Below, one piece after another: positions 55,233 through 62,424 of a stretch of 64,000 bases of DNA. The stretch covers positions 41,760-105,759 of the forward strand of contig LNFB01000234.1 in assembly GCA_001464385.1 (NCBI GenBank), written 5' to 3'. Under the pieces are notes generated by a model. It was given only the letters and a program-made list of their open reading frames with translations. It ran no database searches and was not told the origin of the DNA. Source of the stretch: Deltaproteobacteria bacterium Ga0077550. Lineage in GTDB: Bacteria > Myxococcota_A > Polyangia > Nannocystales > Nannocystaceae. Within the stretch, counting starts at the first letter, position 1. Each line of letters begins with the position of its first letter. A program made the position numbers and the translations under genes.

Positions 55233-55841
55233 ATGTCCGACGACCTGGAGCTCCTCGCGGCATGGCGCGACGGGAACGTCGCAGCGGGCAACCAGTTGTT
55301 CCGCCGACACTTCGATTCGATCTACGCGTTCTTCCGGGGCAAGCTCGGCGCCGAGGCCGAGGACCTGACCCAGGACACGTTCCATGCGCTCGTGCGCAGC
55401 CGCGAGGCCGTCGCGCGGGCGCAGAGTTTCCGCGGCTACCTCTTCGCGACCGCGCGCAGCAAGCTGTACGACGCGCTGCGCCGCCGACACGGCGGGGCCA
55501 AGGACTGGGATCCGCTGACCGAGTCCCTCGCCGCCATCGAGATGTCGCCCTCGCACGCGGTGGCAGCCCGACGCGAGCAGCAGCTCCTGATCGACGCCCT
55601 GCGTCGCCTGCCGATCGAGCTGCAGGTCATCGTCGAGCTGCACTACGTCGAGCAGATGCGCGGGCCCGAGCTGGCCGAGGCGCTCGACCTGCCCGAGGGC
55701 ACCGTGCGCAGCCGCCTGCGCCGCGCGTTGGAGCAGCTGCGCGAACGCATGCACGAGCTCACCGACGACGCCGGGCTCGTCGGCACGACCCTCAGCGATC
55801 TCTCACGCTGGGCCGCCGAGCTCCGCGCTGCCGGCCACTGA
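55233..55841 (+). CDS. ECF RNA polymerase sigma factor
   Basis: 202 residues. Region 2 is at about 10-85 (LFRRHFDSIYAFFRGKLGAE, AEDLTQDTFHALVR, FRGYLFATARSKLYDALRRR) and region 4 at about 115-170 (ALRRLPIELQVIVELHYVEQ, MRGPELAEALDLPEGTVRSR). The remaining 30 residues are an extra C-terminal helix. No anti-sigma factor is next to it. Its last 50 bases overlap the 3' end of a convergent Ser/Thr kinase gene, an arrangement that suggests the sigma factor and the kinase belong together, as in other myxobacterial sigma/kinase pairs. Confidence 0.92.
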   Translation: MSDDLELLAAWRDGNVAAGNQLFRRHFDSIYAFFRGKLGAEAEDLTQDTFHALVRSREAVARAQSFRGYLFATARSKLYDALRRRHGGAKDWDPLTESLAAIEMSPSHAVAARREQQLLIDALRRLPIELQVIVELHYVEQMRGPELAEALDLPEGTVRSRLRRALEQLRERMHELTDDAGLVGTTLSDLSRWAAELRAAGH

Positions 55842-58800
55842 TCCCGGCGCGCCAGAGTTCGACCTCTGCGGCCCGCGATGGATCCTCGGCGCGTCGAAAG
55901 TCCTCGGTCGCGGCGTCCGCCCACGCGAGCGCGGCCTCGGTCGGTCCGCCGACGAGGACCGATGCACGGGCCCGCGCGAATCGGGCCTCGCCGAGGAACG
56001 CCGCTGGAATCCCCGGATCCGCCTGCGCGACCTCCAACGCCCGCCTGAACGCGGCATCCGCCTCGGCGGGATGGTTCAGCGCGAGCTCGGCGGAGCCGAT
56101 CCCCATCAGCGGCTGGAACAGCTGGAAATCGAGGCGGTCGGCCCAGGTCTCACGCGCTGTCAGCACGCGCTGGAATCGCTCGCGTGCGGTGCTCGGTCGT
56201 TCGAGCGCGAGGTCGACCTCGGCCTGCACGAGCAGGACGGCCGAGCCGGTCGGATGATCGAGGCCGACGGTGTGCTCCACCGCGGTCAGTGCCTGTGCCA
56301 CGAGTGGCTCGGCATCTCGCGGGCGATCGCTCATCAGGTAGTACGTCGCCAGGTTCGACCGGGCACTCGAGAGCTCCGGATGCTCGGCGGGCAGCGTCTC
56401 GGTGAGGATCGCGACCGCCTCGACCAGGTGGGCCTCCCCCGAAGCGAGCTCTCCGGCCGAGATCTCGGTCGTGCCGAGGTTCATCACCAGCTGGCCGAGC
56501 TCTCGGGTCGGTGGGCCGAGCGCTCGCGTGCCGGCGACGGCCTCGCGCATGACCTCGAGTGCGCGCTGCTGCTGCCCCACGCGTTTGAGCATGACCCCGA
56601 GCATGGCCAGCGACGCGAGCGTCTCGGGGTTGTTCCTGCCGAGGCTGCGGCGGCGGATCGCCAATGCCTGCTCGACCTGGACGAGCGCGGTGTCAGCGTC
56701 GCCACGGATGTGGTTCACGTTCGCCATCGCCGCGAGCACGGTCGCGTACGCGGGATGATCGGGTCCGACCAGATCGGCGTCGATCGCGAGCGCCGCGTCG
56801 AGCGACGTGCGTGCGGCGTCCAGGTCGCCGCTCTCGAGGCCGACCACGCCGAGCGAATAGTAGAGATTCTCGAGGTGCGTGCTGACCTTGCCCTGCAGGC
56901 TCTCGGCCAGCGAGACCGCACGCTCGAGGTGCTCTCGCGCCGCCGCGTAGCTCCCGCGGCGTGTCTCGACGTTCCCGAAGGCCTCGAGCAGGGCGAGCTC
57001 CGTCGCCGGATCACCCGCTCGATCGGCGAGCGAGCGCGCGAGTTCCTTCCACATCGGCGCGGTCTCCGGCTGGATCCCGAAGCCTGCGGTCACCAGATAG
57101 GCGGTCGCGGCCGCGGCCGCGGCGGTCGCGTCGTCGTCGACGCTCATCGCGGTGAACGTCGCCTCGGTCGCGACGCGGAGCGTGGCGTCTCGATCGCCGC
57201 GCTCCCAGTGCAGACGCGCGAGCTGTCGCAGGGCCACGCCACGCCTGGTGTGCCCGACTGGGAGCCTCGAGAGGAGCGCCTGGACCTCCTCCGTGGCCTC
57301 CGACAGCTTGGCGGCGCGCTCGAGCACGGCGACCCGAGCGAGATCCGCATCGGCGGCGGCGGTCTCCGCATCGACATGTGCATCGTCCGAGCCGAGGCGC
57401 TCGACCGGGCCGGTACACGCCTCGAGACGGGGGAGGTCGAGCACCCTCGCGGTCCGCACGATCGTGTCGGTCTCACCGCCGCGCAGCACCTCGATCGCAG
57501 CGCCGAGCTGGGCGAGCGCGCGATCGAAGCACGTATTGCGGCGCGACAAGGTGTCCTCGGACTCGTCGCCCTCGATGCGGGCGCTCCGACACGCGCTCGC
57601 GCGCTGGGTCGCCCAATGGTCGGCGTACTGGCTCAGCTCGCGATCCACCCGCTGCGAGGCGGCGGCAGCAAACGGTAGATCCGAGCTCGCGTACGCCGAC
57701 GCGATCGCGTGGCGAGCCTCGTCGTTCCACACCCCGTCGATCGCCGATCCGGTCCCGGCACACGGGGCCGCGGGATCCCCCGACGCGAGCCAGCCCCCGA
57801 AGAACGCCCCGGCGATGCCGAGCGCACCCACGCTGCCGTAGGCGAGCCGAACGCGCCCACGCCCCACACGTTCGAGGCGCGCGAGCAGGACCGCCATCGA
57901 CGGGTGGCGCTCCCCGGGATCGCGCGCCATGCCGGTCACGAGGATCCGTGCGATGGCGGTGGGCACCGGGGAATCCGCCGGTGGTTTCGGATCGGTCGGA
58001 TCGAACAGTCGATCCGCGTACGCCATCATCGTGCGCCCGGCGAACGGTCGCGCTCCGTACAGTGCCTCCCACGCGGTCACGCAGAACGAGAACTGATCGC
58101 TCGCGGCATCGGCCACCGACCGCGTCAGCGTCTCGGGCGCGATGTAGCCCGGTGTCCCCGCCGCGAGTCCCGGCTGGGTGGCGTCGCGTACTGCGGCGGG
58201 ATCCATCGCGGCGGAGACCTCGGAGGTCGTCGCCCCGCCGGCCAGTCCGAAGTCCGCGACGCGCGGTCGATCATCGCGGCCGACGAGGACGTTCTGCGGC
58301 TTCAGGTCGCGATGGACGATCCCCGCGGCGTGGGCCGCTGCGACTCCGCGTCCGACCGCGATGAGCATGCGCAGCCGCTCCCGCCACGGTGGAACGCGCG
58401 CCTCCACCCACGCGTCGAGCGTGGTGCCCTCGACGAACTCCATCGCGACGAAGACATCGTCGCCGTGGGTGCCGACGTCGTACACGGGGACGACGTTCGG
58501 ATCGGTGATGCGCGCGAGCACCCGGGCCTCGCGCAGCAAGCGGGATCGATTGTGGGCGTCGCCGTCCTCGCCGCGCGCGCGGATGATCTTGAGCGCGACG
58601 CGACGATCGAGCTCGGGATCGTAGGCCGCGTAGACGATGCCCATGCCGCCGGCGCCGACCCGCTCGAGCACCGTGAACCGCCCGATGCAGACCCGCGGCA
58701 GGTCGATCCCGAACAGGCTGGAGGTGATGCGCTGCATCGCCCCGGCTGCGTCGAGGTCGCGCTCGAGCGTCGGCGCCCGCCCGAGATCACCGTGCGTCGA

Positions 58801-58842
58801 GCTGGCGTCGTGCGCCGCGTCGGGATCGAGGGGATCGGCCAT
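55792..58842 (-). CDS. Ser/Thr protein kinase with TPR-like repeats
   Basis: 1016 residues. The kinase domain (about 52-325) has GAGGMGIVY, Lys in VALKII, IVHRDLKPQNVLV, DFGLAG and GTPGYIAPETL; all catalytic residues are kept. A membrane helix lies near 335-352 (VGALGIAGAFFGGWLA). The long C-terminal part has helix pairs of TPR type (ETRRGSYAAAREHLERAVSL, YYSLGVVGLESGDLDAARTS, LAAMANVNHIRGDADTALVQ). It is a paralogue of the kinases at 22222 and 25857. It is convergent with and overlaps the ECF sigma factor gene. TATGAT lies 14 bases before its ATG. Confidence 0.93.
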   Translation of the reverse strand: MADPLDPDAAHDASSTHGDLGRAPTLERDLDAAGAMQRITSSLFGIDLPRVCIGRFTVLERVGAGGMGIVYAAYDPELDRRVALKIIRARGEDGDAHNRSRLLREARVLARITDPNVVPVYDVGTHGDDVFVAMEFVEGTTLDAWVEARVPPWRERLRMLIAVGRGVAAAHAAGIVHRDLKPQNVLVGRDDRPRVADFGLAGGATTSEVSAAMDPAAVRDATQPGLAAGTPGYIAPETLTRSVADAASDQFSFCVTAWEALYGARPFAGRTMMAYADRLFDPTDPKPPADSPVPTAIARILVTGMARDPGERHPSMAVLLARLERVGRGRVRLAYGSVGALGIAGAFFGGWLASGDPAAPCAGTGSAIDGVWNDEARHAIASAYASSDLPFAAAASQRVDRELSQYADHWATQRASACRSARIEGDESEDTLSRRNTCFDRALAQLGAAIEVLRGGETDTIVRTARVLDLPRLEACTGPVERLGSDDAHVDAETAAADADLARVAVLERAAKLSEATEEVQALLSRLPVGHTRRGVALRQLARLHWERGDRDATLRVATEATFTAMSVDDDATAAAAAATAYLVTAGFGIQPETAPMWKELARSLADRAGDPATELALLEAFGNVETRRGSYAAAREHLERAVSLAESLQGKVSTHLENLYYSLGVVGLESGDLDAARTSLDAALAIDADLVGPDHPAYATVLAAMANVNHIRGDADTALVQVEQALAIRRRSLGRNNPETLASLAMLGVMLKRVGQQQRALEVMREAVAGTRALGPPTRELGQLVMNLGTTEISAGELASGEAHLVEAVAILTETLPAEHPELSSARSNLATYYLMSDRPRDAEPLVAQALTAVEHTVGLDHPTGSAVLLVQAEVDLALERPSTARERFQRVLTARETWADRLDFQLFQPLMGIGSAELALNHPAEADAAFRRALEVAQADPGIPAAFLGEARFARARASVLVGGPTEAALAWADAATEDFRRAEDPSRAAEVELWRAGISGRQRGARRPSVRDR

Positions 58843-58856
58843 CGTCGGGGCGGAGC

Positions 58857-58862
58857 ATCATA
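58857..58862 (-). promoter_or_regulatory. -10-like hexamer TATGAT
   Basis: On the minus strand GGTATGAT ends 14 bases before ATG 58842 of the kinase; the best match to the sigma-70 -10 consensus in the 276-bp divergent region 58843-59118. The rest of that region shows no further feature apart from the plus-strand hexamer at 59105. Confidence 0.4.
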
Positions 58863-59104
58863 CCGGTGGCGCGGCCGGCCCTCGACCGCGTTGCACTTTT
58901 TCGTGATCGAATCGGGCCGGCCGTCGTTTTCTCGGGCGTGAACCAACGACTCACGGCCGAGACGCCGTGTTCCGGCCGGACGGCGGGGGCGTCGGAGGCG
59001 AGACCGCCGACGCCATCGGTGGCTTCCGATGTCGAGCGGTGCAGGACGTCAGTCACCGAATGTGGTGAGTCGCAGCTTCGAGGGCGATCGCACCACCGCT
59101 GCGG

Positions 59105-59110
59105 TATCGT
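59105..59110 (+). promoter_or_regulatory. -10-like hexamer TATCGT
   Basis: GGTATCGT ends eight bases before the ATG of the AraC/GyrI regulator at 59119, close to the spacing expected for a leaderless transcript. Confidence 0.35.
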
Positions 59111-59118
59111 CCTCGCCC

Positions 59119-60045
59119 ATGCCCCCGGCAGATCGGCACGCCGTCGAGTACCAGAATCGGGTCAACCGGGTCATCGACTACGTGCAGCAGCATCGCGCCG
59201 AGGATCTGAGCCTCGAGACCCTCGCGCAGGTGGCCGCGTTCTCGCCGTTCCACTTCCATCGGGTGTTCAAGGCGACCACGGGCGAGAACCTCGCCGAGTT
59301 CGTGCAGCGCGTGCGGCTCGAGTGGGCCGGCGGCGCCCTGCTCGCGCGGCGCGGAGACGACGTGCTCGCGGTGGCCCTCGACGCTGGCTTCCAGTCGGCG
59401 GGGGCGTTCGCGCGGGCGTTCAAGGAGCACTTCGGGATGACGGCCACGCAGTGGCGATCGGGCGGCGCGGCGCAGTGGCGCGCGGATCGGGTCGCGGATC
59501 GCAAGATGCGTGAAGCGGTCCGCAAGGCCTGTGAAGCGGCGCAGGAGGGCGCCGCGTATGGTCCGGCCATGGACATCACCGTTCGAACCCTGCCCACGCA
59601 CCACCTCGCGTACGTCCGCGTGATCGGGCCCTATGGCCCCGGCGGTGGCATCGCCTCGGCCTGGCGACGGCTCATGACGTGGGCGTCGGCGCGCGAGCTC
59701 TGGACGCCCGATCGCCTGTGCATCGGCATCGGCCATGACAACCCCGGCATCACGGCGCCGGATCGGTGTCGCTATGACGCCGGCATCGTCGTGCCCGCGG
59801 GCCTCGCCGTCGATGCCCAGGTGAACACCGTCGACCTGCCCGGCACGAAGTACTGCATCGCGCCGTTCGACGGGACCGCGGCGGAGGTCGGCGGCTGCTG
59901 GGACCGCGTGTTCTCCGAGTGGTTCCCGGGCAGCGGGTACCAGCCCGGCGACGGGCCGTGCATCGAGCTGTACCACGGCGATGCATGGGACGTGGCGACC
60001 GGCCGCATCCGCTGCGAGCTCTGCGTGCCGATCCGACCGCTGTGA
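59119..60045 (+). CDS. AraC family regulator with GyrI-like effector domain
   Basis: 308 residues from ATG 59119. The N-terminal AraC DNA-binding domain (about 15-115) has two helix-turn-helix units (SLETLAQVAAFSPFHFHRVF, VALDAGFQSAGAFARAFKEH, FGMTATQWR). Residues 150-308 form a GyrI/SOUL-like effector-binding domain (ITVRTLPTHHLAYVRVIGPY, GIGHDNPGITAPDRCRYDAG, PGTKYCIAPFDG, CIELYHGD). This domain order is that of Rob/SoxS-related and multidrug-responsive regulators, where the effector domain binds hydrophobic or cationic compounds. No efflux gene is adjacent, so its target is unknown. Confidence 0.93.
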   Translation: MPPADRHAVEYQNRVNRVIDYVQQHRAEDLSLETLAQVAAFSPFHFHRVFKATTGENLAEFVQRVRLEWAGGALLARRGDDVLAVALDAGFQSAGAFARAFKEHFGMTATQWRSGGAAQWRADRVADRKMREAVRKACEAAQEGAAYGPAMDITVRTLPTHHLAYVRVIGPYGPGGGIASAWRRLMTWASARELWTPDRLCIGIGHDNPGITAPDRCRYDAGIVVPAGLAVDAQVNTVDLPGTKYCIAPFDGTAAEVGGCWDRVFSEWFPGSGYQPGDGPCIELYHGDAWDVATGRIRCELCVPIRPL

Positions 60046-60220
60046 GGCGTCGGCCACGGAAGCGCTCGGGTCGAGCGAGGCACCCAGGATGACCGACCGG
60101 CCGAGCTCGTCGCCGGGCGCACGACGGGCTTGACGCTGACGACGGCCGCGGTCACACTGCCATCGCTGGTTGGGTTCGATGGCTGGAGCACGGGCGAGTT
60201 GCGCCCTCGAGGGCGAGATC

Positions 60221-61279
60221 ATGGCGTCGGGGGTGCGTGACGTCCATGCGTCGCGCGCCCGCGATCCGTTGCTGCCAGCGGTGGCCCTGCTCGATCGCCT
60301 GCGCGGCCGCGTGCTGCGGGCGTGCATGCCGTGGTCGGGGCGGATCGCGGCCGACCGCGAGGCGCGGGTCGCCGTGGTCGCGACCGCGACGGTGTTGCTG
60401 TCGTTCGCGCTGACGGTGGTCTCGCCGTTGCTGCTCCTGGCCCTCGGCCCGATCGTGCTCGGCGTGCCGCACCTGGTCGCGGACGTCCGGTATTGCGTGG
60501 TGCGGCCCGGGTGGCACCGCGATCGCGGGATGTGGCTCGCGGCGGCGCCGGTGGTCGCGGTCGGGCTCGGGGCGCCGATCGCCGTGGGGCTCGCGGGGGT
60601 CGGCGTCGCGATCGTCACGGCGCGGGCGAGCACGCGGCGTCGCGTCGTCGGCCTGGCGATGCTCGGCGCGCTGGTGGTCCTCGCCGCGGGCGGCGGGCGC
60701 TGGTTCGACGTCGCGGTGACCCACCTGCACAACGCCATCGCGGTGGCCCTGTGGCTCGCGTGGCGTCCCCGCCACCGTCGGTGGCACCTCGTGCCGCTCG
60801 CGCTGCTGGTGGGTTGCACCGCCTTGCTGATCGCGTGGCCGCGCGTCGACGGGCTCGTCGCGCTCGACCTCGGCGTCCCGGTGCGCAGCCACCTCGCCCA
60901 GCTCGCGCCGGGGCTGCCGACCCAGCTCGCGCTGCCGCTCGTCGTCTCCTTCGCCTTCCTGCAATCGGTGCACTACGCCCTGTGGCTGCGCGTCGTCCCC
61001 GAGGAGGATCGCGAGCGGCCCACGCCGCGGACGTTCCGCGCGAGCCTGGCCGCGCTCGATCGCGACCTCGGTCGCCTGCTCGTGCGGCTCGCGCTGGTCG
61101 CCGCGCTCGCGCTGGCGGTGTGGGCCGCGATCGATCTGTTCGCGGCGCGCCTCGGCTACCTCCGCTTCGCTCGATTCCATGCCGTGCTCGAGCTGTGTGT
61201 GCTCGCGCGCCTCCTGGTCGAGCGCCGAACCATGACCTCCCGCCGCGATGGCGGGCCTGACCCTGGAGCACGACGATGA
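60221..61279 (+). CDS. Polytopic membrane protein, Brp/Blh-like features
   Basis: 352 residues from ATG 60221 (GAGGGCGAG upstream); ATG 60179 would add 14 residues. About seven to eight hydrophobic helices are seen. Conserved-looking His residues sit in GPIVLGVPHLVADVRYCVVR, VTHLHNAIAVALWLAW, FLQSVHYALWLRVVPEE and ARFHAVLELCVLARL. This spacing of His in membrane helices is reminiscent of the Brp/Blh family of beta-carotene oxygenases, but the identity is too low by eye to claim activity. Its stop overlaps the start of the next gene (ATGA), so the two are translationally coupled. Confidence 0.6.
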   Translation: MASGVRDVHASRARDPLLPAVALLDRLRGRVLRACMPWSGRIAADREARVAVVATATVLLSFALTVVSPLLLLALGPIVLGVPHLVADVRYCVVRPGWHRDRGMWLAAAPVVAVGLGAPIAVGLAGVGVAIVTARASTRRRVVGLAMLGALVVLAAGGGRWFDVAVTHLHNAIAVALWLAWRPRHRRWHLVPLALLVGCTALLIAWPRVDGLVALDLGVPVRSHLAQLAPGLPTQLALPLVVSFAFLQSVHYALWLRVVPEEDRERPTPRTFRASLAALDRDLGRLLVRLALVAALALAVWAAIDLFAARLGYLRFARFHAVLELCVLARLLVERRTMTSRRDGGPDPGARR

Positions 61280-61923
61280 TGAACACGATCCCCAACCGCC
61301 TCTCTCTCCCCCTCCTCGGCCTCGCGCTCGGGGTCGCCGCGTTCGCGTCGTCGACTGCCCGAGCGGACTCGATCGACTGCTACGCGCCGACGGTGACGAT
61401 CACGGCGCCCGCCGACGGTGCGATGGTGGTGGAGGGCGAGGATGTCGCCGTCAGTGTCGACGTCGCCGCCGACGGCGCGGATCAGGAGCTGGCGGAGGTC
61501 TATGTGCTCGTCGACGGCGAGAAGTCGACCGCGATGGCGATCACCGCGTCGGACACGTACACGCTGCAGGTTCCGCTCGGCGTCGGCGAGCACGAGCTGG
61601 TCGGCGCGGCGTTCGACGACTGCGGCGGTGAGGGCAAGTCGGCCCCGATCACGATCACGGTGACCGCGGCGTCGGGCGAGGGCACCGCGGGCGAGGGCGA
61701 CGACGCCGGCGGCACCGCGGACGGCGGCGGCTCGGCCGACGCGGGCTCCGCCAGCGCGACCCAGGGCGGCACGGCGACGGACGGCGCGTCGTCGGGCGAT
61801 GACGACGACGACGACAAGGGCGGCTGCGCGGTGGATCGCGTGCCCACGCGATCGTGGGTCGGCATGTCGGCGCTGCTGCTGACGGTGGTCGGCGCGTCGC
61901 GCCTGCGCCGTCGCGCGGGCTGA
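61276..61923 (+). CDS. Exported protein with MYXO-CTERM-like anchor
   Basis: 215 residues. It has an N-terminal signal peptide (MMNTIPNRLSLPLLGLALGV...ARAD). Residues 35-130 form an Ig-like beta domain (APTVTITAPADGAMVVEGED, VDVAADGADQELAEVYVLVD) of the kind found in repeats of cell-surface proteins, with a two-Cys loop. After an Asp/Gly/Ser linker the C-terminus has GGCAVDR, a hydrophobic helix (SWVGMSALLLTVVGAS) and RLRRRAG. This tripartite end (Cys motif, helix, basic tail) resembles the MYXO-CTERM sorting signal, by which a dedicated protease processes and anchors proteins to the cell surface. Confidence 0.78.
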   Translation: MMNTIPNRLSLPLLGLALGVAAFASSTARADSIDCYAPTVTITAPADGAMVVEGEDVAVSVDVAADGADQELAEVYVLVDGEKSTAMAITASDTYTLQVPLGVGEHELVGAAFDDCGGEGKSAPITITVTAASGEGTAGEGDDAGGTADGGGSADAGSASATQGGTATDGASSGDDDDDDKGGCAVDRVPTRSWVGMSALLLTVVGASRLRRRAG

Positions 61924-61935
61924 AACGTCGGGTCG

Positions 61936-62331
61936 TCAGGTCAGCAGCGGGCGGGCGGCGATGAACGCCGCCACGCTCGCGGCGTTGGCCGTCAGCGACC
62001 ACCACGCGGCCTGTGGCACGCCGTGGCGCCGCAGCCACAGCGCCTCGATCACGACCGCGAACGTCTCGGCGACGAGCGCGTGGAGCCAGAACGGTCGCAG
62101 CACCGCGCCCAGGCCCCACGCGATGGGGTGGGTGATCGCGCTGGCTGCGAACGCGATCCACAGTTGCGCGGCGAAGCGCGGCGGCGCTGGGGCACGGCGC
62201 TGCGCGAGCAGGTAGATCGGAATCTCGACGAGCTGCGTCGCCGCGAACGCGAGGAGCCAGCGGGCGATCGCGGGGTCGGAGGGCCCGCCGATGATGTCGG
62301 CGGCCCCGGCGAGGGTGGCGACGAGATGCAC
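61936..62331 (-). CDS. Small membrane protein
   Basis: 131 residues from GTG 62331. Four hydrophobic helices are visible (about 20-38, 50-70, 72-92, 108-125). The motif ATQLVEIPIYLLAQRRAPAP near the N-terminus and ITHPIAWGLGAVLRPFWLHA in the middle are reminiscent of small uncharacterised inner-membrane proteins found across bacteria. No function can be given. It is convergent with the MYXO-CTERM-like gene (12 bp apart). Confidence 0.65.
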   Translation of the reverse strand: MHLVATLAGAADIIGGPSDPAIARWLLAFAATQLVEIPIYLLAQRRAPAPPRFAAQLWIAFAASAITHPIAWGLGAVLRPFWLHALVAETFAVVIEALWLRRHGVPQAAWWSLTANAASVAAFIAARPLLT

Positions 62332-62378
62332 GCGACGAGGGTAGCGCGACTCGGGTGGCGCCTGCACCCCCGCCGATC

Positions 62379-62411
62379 GCGGACGGCGGTCGAGAACGTC
62401 CCGCCGTCCGC
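62379..62411 (-). terminator. Hairpin downstream of FAS1-like gene
   Basis: Two perfect 11-base arms (62379-62389 and 62401-62411, GCGGACGGCGG and its complement) with an 11-base loop begin 13 bases after the stop codon of the gene ending at 62425 on the minus strand. There is no T tract, so this is a terminator-like stem of the kind seen in GC-rich genomes rather than a classic intrinsic terminator. Confidence 0.4.
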
Positions 62412-62424
62412 TCGGGCGAAGGCC

